A DNA stretch of 64,000 bases from Dolomitihabitans soli (GCF_022213955.1 NZ_JAKNTW010000004.1:304840-368839); one strand, 5' to 3'; numbered from the stretch's first letter, positions 1 through 8,561 are shown. The notes: generated by a model not told the origin, from the letters alone. Numbers and translations: made by a program.

Positions 1-166
1 CGGCCGTGGTGCCGTAGTCGTCGATCGCGACCGGCTCGTCGCCGGGCAGCGGGGCCTCCTGCGGGTCGACCGCCCACTGCTGGCCGGGAATGCCGTCCTG
101 CAGGTCGGGGATGCCCTCGTCCTCGAATCTCGAACGCGGGTCGCGCTCGGGCATGTTCTCATTCAC
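1..166 (-). CDS. DUF5709-family protein, N-terminal fragment
   Basis: The gene is cut by the left edge of the window; about 55 residues are visible. It starts at a GTG preceded by a good AGGGAGG ribosome site 5 bases away; an ATG four codons further in is the alternative. The product is acidic and begins MPERDPRSRFEDEG after a few residues. The DxQDGxPxQQW and LPGDEPVAIDDYGTT stretches are typical of the small actinobacterial DUF5709 proteins, whose function is unknown. It is co-directional with the efflux gene but upstream of nothing visible. Family recognised from memory. Confidence 0.6.
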   Translation of the reverse strand, partial: MNENMPERDPRSRFEDEGIPDLQDGIPGQQWAVDPQEAPLPGDEPVAIDDYGTTA

Positions 167-234
167 GGTGACCTCCCTGCCTCAGTTCCCCTCTCCCCGG
201 TTGCTGCCCATCCCCCGGCATCGGTAACGGGAGG

Positions 235-1815
235 TCAGTCGTGTGCGGTCACCGTGTCCTTGGGATCGGGGACGGCTTCGCCCGGGGCGGCGCCGCGGAG
301 CGGGATCTCCTTCAGGAAGGCCGCCAGCAGGGGAACCACCACCGCGAAGAGCACAGCCCACCAGAACACGCCGGAGATCGCCGAGGCGAGCGACTCCAGG
401 AACCCGGAGCGCACCGGCGCGGGCAACTGCCCCAGGGCCGCCGGGGACAGCTGGCCCCCCGCGTCCGCGAGCTTGGCCCCCTGGGGTCCGAGCTTCTCCG
501 TCAGGTCCGCCACCAGGCGGCTGTTGAAGACCGCGCCGAACAGGGAGACCCCGAACGAGCCGCCGATGGACCGGAAGAACGTGGAGGCGCTGCTGGCCAC
601 CCCGAGGTCGCGCTGCTCGACGCTGTTCTGCGCGATCAGCATGGTGGTCTGCATCAGGAAGCCCATCCCGAGGCCGAGCACCGCGATGAACACCCCGGTC
701 TGCCAGGTGGGGGTGTGCACGCCCTGCAGCGAGAGCAGCCACATGCCCACCGCCATGCCGACGCCGCCGATCACCGGATAGATCTTGTACTTGCCGGTCT
801 TGGTGATCGCGCGCCCGACGAACAGCGACACCACCATGGCGGTGGCCATCATCGGGAGCAGCAGCAGGCCGGAGTTGGTCGCCGACGCCCCCTGGACCGT
901 CTGCTGGAAGAGGGGCAGGAAGGTGATGGCGCCGAACATCGCGAAGCCCAGCAGGAAGCCGATCAGCGAGATCAGCGTGAAGTTGCGGTTTCTGAAGAGG
1001 TTCAGCGGCATGATGGGCTCGGCCGCCCGGCGCTCGACCGGGATGAACAGGACCAGTGTGACCACCGCGAGCGCGCCGAGGCCGAGGATCTGCGGGGAGC
1101 CCCACTCGTACTGGTTGCCGCCCCAGGTGGCGATCAGGACCAGTGCGGTGATGCCGACCGAGAGCAGGGCGGCGCCCAGCCAGTCGATGCGGTGCTCGGT
1201 GCGGTACTTCGGCAGCTTCAGCCGCAGTGCCAGCAGCACCAGGGCGACCGCGCCGAACGGCAGGTTGACGTAGAAGGCCCAGCGCCAGTCGAGGTGGTCG
1301 GTGATGAACCCGCCGACCAGCGGCCCGGCGATCATCGCCAGGGACATGGCGCCGGCCATGATGCCCTGGTACTGCCCGCGCTCGCGGGGCGGGACCAGGT
1401 CGCCGATGATGGCCATCGCGTTCACCATCAGGCCACCGGCGCCGAGACCCTGCAGGGCGCGGAAGGCGATCAGTTCCGCCATGCCGTCCGCGGGCCCGCC
1501 CAGCAGCGCGGAACCGGCCATCCCGCACAGGGCCGAGCCGATCATGAAGATCACGATCGAGGCCATGAAGATGGACTTCCTGCCGTACAGGTCACCGATC
1601 TTGCCCCAGATCGGGGTCGAGACGGTGGTGCCGAGCACGTAGGCGGTGACGACCCAGGACAGGTGCGCCAGCCCGCCGAGCTCGCCGACGATGCGGGGCA
1701 TCGCCGTACCGACGATCATGTTGTCCAGCATCGCCAGGACGATGGCCAGCATCAACCCGGGCAGTACGATCATGACTTCTCGTCGCCGTCCGGGCACCTC
1801 GGTGATCTCGTTCAC
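235..1815 (-). CDS. DHA2-family (EmrB/QacA) drug:H+ antiporter, MFS
   Basis: A 526-residue, 14-segment major-facilitator protein of the DHA2 family, which exports drugs and other small hydrophobic molecules across the cytoplasmic membrane using the proton gradient. The N-terminus LDNMIVGTAMPRI is the family's helix 1 signature, and GKIGDLYGRKS near residue 70 is loop 2-3 motif A. Length is normal (480-550). It starts at GTG with GGGGGAC upstream. It is transcribed divergently from a TetR gene 90 bases away, with two matching inverted repeats between, so drug-inducible repression is likely. The exported compound cannot be told from the sequence. Confidence 0.93.
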   Translation of the reverse strand: MNEITEVPGRRREVMIVLPGLMLAIVLAMLDNMIVGTAMPRIVGELGGLAHLSWVVTAYVLGTTVSTPIWGKIGDLYGRKSIFMASIVIFMIGSALCGMAGSALLGGPADGMAELIAFRALQGLGAGGLMVNAMAIIGDLVPPRERGQYQGIMAGAMSLAMIAGPLVGGFITDHLDWRWAFYVNLPFGAVALVLLALRLKLPKYRTEHRIDWLGAALLSVGITALVLIATWGGNQYEWGSPQILGLGALAVVTLVLFIPVERRAAEPIMPLNLFRNRNFTLISLIGFLLGFAMFGAITFLPLFQQTVQGASATNSGLLLLPMMATAMVVSLFVGRAITKTGKYKIYPVIGGVGMAVGMWLLSLQGVHTPTWQTGVFIAVLGLGMGFLMQTTMLIAQNSVEQRDLGVASSASTFFRSIGGSFGVSLFGAVFNSRLVADLTEKLGPQGAKLADAGGQLSPAALGQLPAPVRSGFLESLASAISGVFWWAVLFAVVVPLLAAFLKEIPLRGAAPGEAVPDPKDTVTAHD

Positions 1816-1834
1816 GTGTCCCCCAGCTTCCTTA

Positions 1835-1850
1835 CTTGCCGACCGGCAAG
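1835..1850. promoter_or_regulatory. TetR operator 1 (CTTGCCG-AC-CGGCAAG)
   Basis: A perfect 7+7 inverted repeat with a 2-base centre, 20 bases upstream of the efflux start codon. It shares its layout and most bases with a second site at 1882-1897. Placed in the divergent promoter region, it is the probable binding site of the adjacent TetR protein. Confidence 0.72.
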
Positions 1851-1881
1851 CGTTCGGTAGGATGACGAGATTAGAAGGCTA

Positions 1882-1897
1882 CTTACCGGCCGTCAAG
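1882..1897. promoter_or_regulatory. TetR operator 2 (CTTACCG-GC-CGTCAAG)
   Basis: A near-palindromic 16-mer matching operator 1 at 12 of 16 positions; the two fit the consensus CTTRCCGRCCGKCAAG. The centres are 47 bases apart, 4 to 5 helical turns, so two dimers could sit near each other. It lies just upstream of the tetR start, which suggests autoregulation. Confidence 0.66.
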
Positions 1898-1906
1898 TTA
1901 ATAAGG

Positions 1907-2473
1907 ATGCAAAAACATATGAGGGACCAGGCCGACACTCGTACCCGGATCCAGCGGGTGGCCCTTGAGCTGTTCAACGAGAAGGGCTACGAGGCGACCT
2001 CCCTGCGTGAGATCGCCGAGGAGCTCGGCGTGACCAAAGCGGCCCTTTACTACCATTTCCGGTCAAAGGACGACATCGTGGCGAGCCTGGCAGAGGGCCG
2101 CCTGGGTGACATCCAGCGCATCCTTGACTGGGCGCGCGGCCAACCCCAGACTGTGGAGACCCGCAGGGAGATCGTCCGCCGTTACTGCGACGACCTCTAC
2201 AGCGCCCACCGTACCGCGATCATGCGTTTCTTCGAGCGCAACCAGACGGCGCTGCGCGACCACCCGACGGTCGGTAAGAACCGCGAGCTCATGATGGACC
2301 TGGTCGCCCTGCTGCACGCGCCCGACGCCTCCCCTGTCACCAGGGTGAAAAGCTCGCTGGGGCTGTTCGCGGTGCACGCCGCCGCATTCCTGCCGATGAG
2401 CGAAGGCATCACCGACGAGGAGCGCAAGGAGGCCGCCCTGGAGGTCGCCTTCGAACTGGTCTCCAGCGAATAG
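1907..2473 (+). CDS. TetR/AcrR-family transcriptional repressor
   Basis: A repressor of about 188 residues. The DNA-binding domain fills residues 5-52, with the helix-turn-helix SLREIAEELGVTKAALYYHF followed by the usual RSKDDI. The C-terminal ligand-binding part is family-specific and not recognisable. Two ATGs compete: 1907 (MQKHM) and 1919 (MRDQ). An AAGG stretch ends 12 bases before the second, so neither has ideal spacing. It is divergent from the DHA2 efflux gene and flanked by two shared operators, so it should repress both until a substrate of the pump binds. Confidence 0.9.
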   Translation: MQKHMRDQADTRTRIQRVALELFNEKGYEATSLREIAEELGVTKAALYYHFRSKDDIVASLAEGRLGDIQRILDWARGQPQTVETRREIVRRYCDDLYSAHRTAIMRFFERNQTALRDHPTVGKNRELMMDLVALLHAPDASPVTRVKSSLGLFAVHAAAFLPMSEGITDEERKEAALEVAFELVSSE

Positions 2474-2479
2474 GGACCT

Positions 2480-2835
2480 GAGCAGATAGGCGTCACAGGG
2501 CTCCATCGGTCGCGCCGGCCGATGAGCCGACCGACGATGAGGACCGTCATGGCGCGGCAGAGCGCGGCGTGGCGGTCCCGGGCTCCGCGGTCGGTGGTGC
2601 GGCGAAGCCGGCCGTAGTTCGACCACCACGTGCTGGTCGCTTCGACGATCCATCGCGGTCCGAGATGGATCGGTTGCTTTCTTCACGCCGGAGACCTGGG
2701 CTCCTCGCAGTTGGATCGCGGACTGGTCGATCCCGGCGGCGCGGAGACGATCTCGGACCGCACCGGAGTCATAGGTGCAGGGTGCCGACATCGGTGAGCA
2801 GGCCGGCGCGCCAATCCTGAATGACAGGTGACCTC
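2480..2835 (-). pseudogene. Degraded IS5-type transposase, C-terminal remnant
   Basis: Reading the minus strand gives three consecutive pieces of one transposase in different frames: GLLTDVGTLH (near 2800), DSGAVRDRLRAAGID (near 2750), and RWIVEATSTWWSNYGRLRR (near 2600), followed by RHAALCRAMTVLIVG. The last two match the C-terminal part of IS5-like DDE transposases, including the catalytic-Glu region WIVEAT. At least two frameshifts, one at AAGAAAG near 2680, separate the pieces. No start, N-terminus or terminal repeats are visible. It is a relic; the subgroup is uncertain. Confidence 0.6.
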
Positions 2836-2906
2836 CTCGATCCGGTCCAGATCGGCCTCGCGGTCGTGCGTGGCGCAAGGCCGTACCACTCTTCGATCTA
2901 GACATT

Positions 2907-2920
2907 ACGGCCTAGGCCGT
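2907..2920. promoter_or_regulatory. 14-bp perfect palindrome ACGGCCTAGGCCGT
   Basis: A perfect palindrome 40 bases upstream of the start codon of the secreted propeller gene, followed by a small AT-rich stretch (TTATAG). Its place fits an operator overlapping the promoter. No regulator gene is adjacent, so the binding protein is unknown. Confidence 0.4.
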
Positions 2921-2959
2921 TATAGCGTGCGGCCAAACTTCACAAGGGAGCACCAGCGA

Positions 2960-4897
2960 ATGATCCCCCGCCGCCGTTTCCTCCAGGCCGCAGCCGCGTC
3001 CGCCGTCACGGTTTCCCTGCCGTCCACCCCCGCGTCCGCCGCCACCGGCGAACCGGAGGGCATGATCACCGACCTCGGCCCGGCCAGCGTCGCCAGCCCC
3101 CTCGGCAACGGCGAGTTCGTCGGCAACGTCCTCTACATGGGCTCACGCGGCCTGTCGCCCAATGTCGTGGGCGCGTGGGACCTTGAAAAGGATACGGTCA
3201 CCACCCATTTTGAGATCCCCACCGGCGTGGGCATCTGGGCGATGTGCAAGGTGGGCACCGACGTCTACGTGGGCACGCACTCCAGATCCGACCTCTACAA
3301 GATCGACACGCTCACCGGCACGACCACCAAGCTCGCCGAGTACCCGGACCATTTCATCTGGACCATGGCCGCCTCGCCGGACGGCAAGATCTACCTGGGC
3401 ATGTCGGAGCCCGGCCGGGTCGTGGAGTACGACCCCGCCACCGGCATCAGCCGCGACCTGGGCCAGCCCGCGCCCGGCGAGTCGTACGTGCGCAGCATCC
3501 AGGCCGACGCCACCCACGTATACGCCGGCATCGGCAGCAACGCCCACCTCATCGCGATCGACAGGAAGACCGGCGAGAAGCGCGACCTGCTCCCCGCCGA
3601 GTTGGCCGACCGTGACTGGGTGTCGAGCATGTCCAGCTCCGACACACATGTCGCGGGCGGCGTGCTGTCGCTGGCCGAACTGGTCGTGGTGGAGAAGGCG
3701 AACCCGGCCAACTACAAGATCGTCAAAGCGACGGGGCCGGGCGAGAAGTACGTCGTCGCGGTGCTGATCCACGACGGCTGGGTCTATTTCGCCGGCCGTC
3801 CTTCCGGGACCCTCTACCGCTACCACATCGCTGACGACAAGTACGAGGTACTCGGCGTGCCCTTCCCGGAGGCGGCAACCAGCCGGATCCTGGAGTTCGA
3901 GGGGCAGATCTACGGCCTGCAGGACAGCGGGATCTTCGTCTACCACCCGGCGACCGGGAAGATCGACTACCTCAGCCACGTGCAGCGGGGCTTCAGGGCG
4001 GCGCCCGAGGCGCCCATGTCCGTGCACTCCGACGGCGAGCGCGTCTACGTCGGCGGCAAGAGCGGCGCCGACCTCCACGACCTGGCCACAGGCAAGGTCA
4101 CCAGGCTCCCCATCCCCGGCGAGCCGAAGACCATGATCACCATCAAGGACACCACCTACCTCGGCATCTACACCCAGGCCGCGCTCTACTCCCACCACGC
4201 GGGTGACCCCGAGGCCGAACTCCTCTTCCGCACCGGCCACAACCAGGACCGCCCCAAAGACCTGTGCCACGACCCGTTGACCGGCCTCATCGCCATGCCC
4301 ACCCAGCCGGAGCCCGGCCACCCCAACGGCGCCCTGGACATCTACGACCCCAGAACCGGCAAGGTCGACACCTACCGCCCCGTCGTGGAGCGGCAGACCG
4401 TCTTCTCGGTGACCGCCCACCTCGGCACCCTCTACCTCGGGACCAGCACCCAGGAGGGCCTCGGCTCGCCGCCGGTGACTCCGACGGCCAAACTGGCCGC
4501 CTTCGACCTGCGCACCCGCAAGGTGAAATGGGAACTCGAGCCGCTGCCCGGCATCGCCAGTGTCACCGACCTCGCGCACACCCCACTCGCGGTCTACGGC
4601 ATCACCAACACCGGCATCCTGTTCGAGTATCACCTGCTGAAGCGCAAGATCACCCGCACCCTCAAGGTGAACAACCGCGGCGGCGATCTGCTCATCGCCG
4701 GCTTCACCGCCTACACCAGCGACGTCGACGCGGTCTACCGCATCGACCTCCGCGCCTGGACGGCGAAGAAGATCGTGACCGGCCTGGCCAGCGACTGGTT
4801 CGGCGGCGGCTCCAAGCTCAACATCGACCCATCGCACAAGGCCCTCTACGGCATCAAGGGCCGCAACCTCATCCGCATAGCCATCTCCCCCCGCTGA
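2960..4897 (+). CDS. Tat-exported beta-propeller protein
   Basis: A protein of 645 residues starting MIPRRRFLQAAAASAV, a twin-arginine signal followed by a hydrophobic run and an ASAAT cleavage site near residue 28. The mature part is made of repeated blades with the pattern 'V/IYVGxxxxxxLYKIDxxTGxxxxL' (for example near residues 95-120, 140-165 and 185-205), typical of PQQ/WD40/NHL-like propellers. It is therefore an extracellular, folded-before-export protein. No catalytic motif is recognised; carbohydrate binding or a propeller-type polysaccharide lyase are possibilities only. ATG chosen because AAGGGAG precedes it and the Tat signal begins there. Two further secreted proteins follow on the same strand. 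Confidence 0.8.
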   Translation: MIPRRRFLQAAAASAVTVSLPSTPASAATGEPEGMITDLGPASVASPLGNGEFVGNVLYMGSRGLSPNVVGAWDLEKDTVTTHFEIPTGVGIWAMCKVGTDVYVGTHSRSDLYKIDTLTGTTTKLAEYPDHFIWTMAASPDGKIYLGMSEPGRVVEYDPATGISRDLGQPAPGESYVRSIQADATHVYAGIGSNAHLIAIDRKTGEKRDLLPAELADRDWVSSMSSSDTHVAGGVLSLAELVVVEKANPANYKIVKATGPGEKYVVAVLIHDGWVYFAGRPSGTLYRYHIADDKYEVLGVPFPEAATSRILEFEGQIYGLQDSGIFVYHPATGKIDYLSHVQRGFRAAPEAPMSVHSDGERVYVGGKSGADLHDLATGKVTRLPIPGEPKTMITIKDTTYLGIYTQAALYSHHAGDPEAELLFRTGHNQDRPKDLCHDPLTGLIAMPTQPEPGHPNGALDIYDPRTGKVDTYRPVVERQTVFSVTAHLGTLYLGTSTQEGLGSPPVTPTAKLAAFDLRTRKVKWELEPLPGIASVTDLAHTPLAVYGITNTGILFEYHLLKRKITRTLKVNNRGGDLLIAGFTAYTSDVDAVYRIDLRAWTAKKIVTGLASDWFGGGSKLNIDPSHKALYGIKGRNLIRIAISPR

Positions 4898-5059
4898 CGG
4901 GTGTGTCCGGTAAACGGCGGTCACGCGAAGCGCCTCTCCGCTGTTCGGCCCAATGATCACAGCCATCCTGGTTTCCTGCACGTGGGGAACCCATCGCGCT
5001 CGGGATCGCCTACCGCGCCGGGCTCACCGGCACAAACGTCCGCACGCTCCCCGCCGGGA

Positions 5060-5140
5060 CCGATCATCCCAGTCGTAGTCGTCTTCATGCTCATGCAACG
5101 ACACGTCCTCGAAGGCATGCGCGGCGCGGTCAAGGGCTGA
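5060..5140 (+). pseudogene. C-terminal tail of a lost MalG-type sugar ABC permease
   Basis: The 26 codons before the TGA at 5138-5140 read PIIPVVVVFMLMQRHVLEGM-RGAVKG. This is the standard ending of carbohydrate ABC permeases of the MalG/UgpE type (hydrophobic last helix, QRxxVxG, then GAVKG). Upstream the frame gives no permease sequence, although GTNVRTLPAG in another frame near 5025 might be a further scrap. No binding protein or second permease is nearby, so this is what is left of a transporter that once preceded the next gene. Confidence 0.5.
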
Positions 5141-5171
5141 CGCCGTTCCTCTCACCCCCGGAGGTAGTCGC

Positions 5172-6710
5172 ATGAAACTGTCCCGCAGGCAATTCATCGT
5201 CGGCGCCCTGGCCCTGGGCGCCCTCGGACCCCTCTCTGGCACGGCCCGCGCCACCGCGGGCTACGACTACACCTCGCGCGAGACATTCGACCTGTTCGAC
5301 AAGGCCTTCCACGAGAGCGGCAACGGCGGCCAGCCGACCGACGACAACGAGCACGGCGGGCTGGCCTGGGGTCAGTCGTACATCATGGCGGGGTTCATCC
5401 GGATGTACGAGGCCTACCACGACACCTACTACCTCGACCGGCTCATCACGAATATCGACCTGGTGCTGGCCACCCGCGACTCGGTGCGCGGGGTCAAGGA
5501 CCACCGGGGCCTGTCATCGCCCGCCTGGCGGGCCATGGCTCCCTACTCGGCGGGCATCGCCACCCTGAAGGACGCGGACGGCACGCCGCTACTGGAGGTG
5601 CGGACCCTTGCCTATGCGGACAACGCGGTCGCCACGGTCCGGGCAGGCAGCGTCGAGGGCCGCTTCACCCTTGAGGTGAAGAATGACCGGACGAATTTGG
5701 TCGCCACCTTCCCCGACCTGTCGATGGACCCAGCGGCCGCCGACTATGCCGTGCGCCGGATCTTGGACGCCTATCCGACGCCGACGCTGGTGACGGCGCG
5801 GGAGCTCAGGCCGTCGCCGTCGGGGAACGCCTCGCCTGTGCTGGGGACGACCCCGTTCACCTCCCAGCCGGTGGTCTTCACCGTGCACACCGGGATGATC
5901 ACCTATCCGATGGCGTCGTTCGCGAAGATCGTCTTCCGTAGCCCGAGGCTGCTGGCCGTACCCAAATATCGGCAGAAGGCGGTGGAGTACCTCAAGGCGG
6001 CCAGGAACGCGGCGGCGGTCCACGATGACGAGTGGCGGCAGACCGAGGATGGTTACGGCTACTTCGTGTGGAACAAGGGGACGCCGCTGCCGAACGACGG
6101 CACCGAGCAGCCCACGAACCAGAGTCTCGCGCTCGGCCAGACCTACGCCGAACTGGCCGCGGCCACCGGGGATCCGTTCTACCGGGACCGGACGCAGCGG
6201 CTGGCGCGCACGTTCGCCCGCGAGCTCACGCTGGACGCGGACGACGCCTACGTGTGGTCGTACTGGCCGAAGTTCGGCAAGGTCTACAACGGCTTCGCCA
6301 AGGCGGACGGCGTCTCCGAGTACACCCCGTCCGCCACTCCGGGGCGGGCTCTCGAGGATCTCAGCCATGGTGCGATCGACGTCGAGTTCGCCGCGGTCGT
6401 CTTCCGTAACCGGCTGTTCTACAAGGGCGAGGACATGGCCAGGTTCGCGCGCACCTACAGCCGGAACCTGATCGCGCCCGTCGGCGCCGATGGGCATCCG
6501 ACCGCCTACCAGCGGGTCAACGGCACCGGCAGCACCACCAGCGCCGGGCAGTACCTGCAGGCGCCCCGGTGGATGGCGGTGGCGCAGTGGGACGACGCGG
6601 TGTTCAGCCACTCCCGCTCGATCTACGACGCACGCGCCGTGCCGCCGCAGCTGGGCTCCTATCTGGGCTGCGTCGCCTACCTCAACTGGCACGCCCGCAG
6701 GGGGCAGTGA
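5172..6710 (+). CDS. Tat-exported alpha/alpha-toroid-like protein (paralogue 1)
   Basis: A 512-residue protein with a twin-arginine signal (MKLSRRQFIVGALALGALG, cleavage near ARATA). The first 100 residues and residues 240-480 are helical-hairpin-like, with LAWGQSYIMAGFIRMYEAY, HTGMITYPMASFAKIV and EDLSHGAIDVEFA. Between them (about 130-235) lies a beta-rich insert. The overall look is a six-hairpin alpha/alpha toroid, as in many glycoside hydrolases and polysaccharide lyases, but I cannot assign a family. It overlaps the next gene by one base (TGATG) and the two are clear paralogues. GGAGG precedes the ATG. Confidence 0.75.
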   Translation: MKLSRRQFIVGALALGALGPLSGTARATAGYDYTSRETFDLFDKAFHESGNGGQPTDDNEHGGLAWGQSYIMAGFIRMYEAYHDTYYLDRLITNIDLVLATRDSVRGVKDHRGLSSPAWRAMAPYSAGIATLKDADGTPLLEVRTLAYADNAVATVRAGSVEGRFTLEVKNDRTNLVATFPDLSMDPAAADYAVRRILDAYPTPTLVTARELRPSPSGNASPVLGTTPFTSQPVVFTVHTGMITYPMASFAKIVFRSPRLLAVPKYRQKAVEYLKAARNAAAVHDDEWRQTEDGYGYFVWNKGTPLPNDGTEQPTNQSLALGQTYAELAAATGDPFYRDRTQRLARTFARELTLDADDAYVWSYWPKFGKVYNGFAKADGVSEYTPSATPGRALEDLSHGAIDVEFAAVVFRNRLFYKGEDMARFARTYSRNLIAPVGADGHPTAYQRVNGTGSTTSAGQYLQAPRWMAVAQWDDAVFSHSRSIYDARAVPPQLGSYLGCVAYLNWHARRGQ

Positions 6711-8209
6711 TGATAGGCAACCTGATCGTGGCCGCAGCCCTGCTGCTGCCCACTCCGGCTGCCGCCGAGAGCGTGTGGCTCACCAAGTACAAGGCGCTCG
6801 AGGCGCAGATCGGCCAGGCCGTCTACACCGATCCGAACAGCGCGAACCTGGCGTGGGGCGAGAGCTACATCATGCGGAGCTACCTCGACGTCTACGCCGC
6901 GACGCAGGACACCGCCTGGCTGGACAAGATCGTCACGCATGCGGACACGATCATCGCGAACGCCGACGATGTCGACGGCGACGGCTTCCGCGGCTGGAGC
7001 ACGAGCCAGTACTCGCCCCCCGAACTGGCCAATCCGAGCTTCGAGACGGCGGCTTCCGGCGATGCCACCCTGCCCGCCAACTGGAGCAGGTTCCAGGACA
7101 CCGGCAGCCATATCTATCGGACCACGGACGTTCCCGGCAGCAGCGCGGGCACCCAGTCCGTGCGGGTGGTGTCCGATCAGACGAAGTGGAAGAAGCTCCG
7201 GCAGAAGATCGGCGCAAGTTACGAGGGCGGCACCAGGCATGTCCTGCGAGGTTGGGGCAAGCGCACCGGCTCGGTCGTCGGGCGCATCGTGCTGCGCGAC
7301 GGGTCCACGACGCTGTGCATGCTGGAGTACACCACCAGCACCTGGGCGCTGAAGCAGACCACCTGCGACATTCCGGCCGGGCGGTCGCCGGAGGTATGGC
7401 TGGAGCATGCTTCGTATACGGTCAGCGGTTCCGCCTACTTCGACGACGTCCGGCTCAGCGGGATATTCCCCTACATCGTGCACGACGGCATGATCGGCAT
7501 ACCGATCGCAGAATTCATCAGACTTGTCGCGAAAAATCCGGCTCTATCGGGATATGGCGCTAAGGCTGCCGCCTACCAGACGTTCCTGGAGACCCAGATC
7601 ATCCCCCGCTGGGAACAAAGCACATATCTCGGTAACACCTGGAACGGCACCTCCTATCAGCAGCCACCCAACGTCGACACCTTCAGCCACACCAGGGCCT
7701 ACGACGACCTGCCCTTCAACATGTCCCTGGCATTCGCCAACATGCTCACGATCCTGCACGAGATCAACGGCAACCCCACCTACCTTGCCAGAGCCACCAA
7801 GATCGCCCAATGGACCAAAAGCAAGCTCATCAATTCCGCCGGCGCCTACATCTGGAACTACGGCACCTACACCACCAAGAAAGAGGACCTGTCGCACGGC
7901 AACGTAGACCTGTCCGCCTTCGTGGAGTCCTACCGACGCGGCCAGGTCTTCACGGCCACAGACATGACCGCTTTCAAAAACACCCTCAAAACCAAAATGT
8001 GGAACGGCTCCGCCACCGCCCCCGTCTTCGCCCTCTACGTCGACGGCACCGGAGCGCCCAACGGCGTCGACTACTACCTGCACTCCTGGCTGGAACTCAC
8101 CGAGTTCGACAGGCAGGTATGGACGCTCACCGCCACCAAATACACGAACTTCACCCCCACCAACGCCTCGCACCTCATCACACTGTCACGCCTGCTGAGA
8201 TGGGAATGA
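6710..8209 (+). CDS. Secreted alpha/alpha-toroid-like protein with inserted CBM-like domain (paralogue 2)
   Basis: A 499-residue protein with a Sec signal peptide (MIGNLIVAAALLLPTPAAAES). It matches its upstream neighbour in the helical parts: NLAWGESYIMRSYLDVYAAT, HDGMIGIPIAEFIRLV and KEDLSHGNVDLSAFVESY. The insert between them (about 100-245) opens NPSFETAASGDATLPANW and closes with SGSAYFDDVRLSG, the hallmarks of a CBM4/9-like jelly-roll carbohydrate-binding module. A catalytic role on an extracellular polysaccharide is plausible; the substrate is unknown. Note the change of export route from Tat to Sec between paralogues. GGGGG precedes the ATG, which overlaps the previous stop. Confidence 0.75.
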   Translation: MIGNLIVAAALLLPTPAAAESVWLTKYKALEAQIGQAVYTDPNSANLAWGESYIMRSYLDVYAATQDTAWLDKIVTHADTIIANADDVDGDGFRGWSTSQYSPPELANPSFETAASGDATLPANWSRFQDTGSHIYRTTDVPGSSAGTQSVRVVSDQTKWKKLRQKIGASYEGGTRHVLRGWGKRTGSVVGRIVLRDGSTTLCMLEYTTSTWALKQTTCDIPAGRSPEVWLEHASYTVSGSAYFDDVRLSGIFPYIVHDGMIGIPIAEFIRLVAKNPALSGYGAKAAAYQTFLETQIIPRWEQSTYLGNTWNGTSYQQPPNVDTFSHTRAYDDLPFNMSLAFANMLTILHEINGNPTYLARATKIAQWTKSKLINSAGAYIWNYGTYTTKKEDLSHGNVDLSAFVESYRRGQVFTATDMTAFKNTLKTKMWNGSATAPVFALYVDGTGAPNGVDYYLHSWLELTEFDRQVWTLTATKYTNFTPTNASHLITLSRLLRWE

Positions 8210-8331
8210 GGTCGTAGGCCGGCACGGCGACCGGCGCCGGGTCAGAGGGCGTCACCCTGGAGGTCATCCGGCCCGCCCGGACGTCCTCGTCGTCCCGGCT
8301 TGGGACTGTACGGTTTCTGGATACACCTTCA

Positions 8332-8383
8332 TCTGAACGCCGCTGCCCGGTCCGGAAATCCGGACCGGGCAGCGGCGTTCAGA
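8332..8383. terminator. 25-bp perfect hairpin, bidirectional terminator
   Basis: A perfect 25-bp inverted repeat (arms 8332-8356 and 8359-8383, beginning TCTGAACGCCGCTGCCC) with a two-base centre. It lies between the convergent ends of the secreted-protein genes and the rhamnulokinase gene. It has no T-run on either side, as is common for actinobacterial hairpin terminators. The rest of 8210-8561 holds nothing recognisable. Confidence 0.8.
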
Positions 8384-8561
8384 GCACAACCCACCACAAC
8401 GGCCGAAGCGACCACGACAGATACCGAGCAAAGACGTCATTCGATCCAAGTCACAGGCCTGGCACTCTCCGCGCGAGTCCCACGCCTAGGCACCCTCTCC
8501 CCGGAGATGATCGCCATGCCCCGCGCTCCGGGACCGGGAGGCGCGTCCCCACCGCTGAGGG

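Noticed and set aside
241..1860. Long plus-strand open frames opposite the DHA2 efflux gene
   Set aside because: Arg/Gly/His-rich translations with no domain; they mirror the GC-rich third codon positions of the real minus-strand gene.
2063..2905. 280-codon minus-strand frame across tetR and the region after it
   Set aside because: Its first part contains a piece of the broken transposase and its second part is antisense to tetR; it is not one gene.
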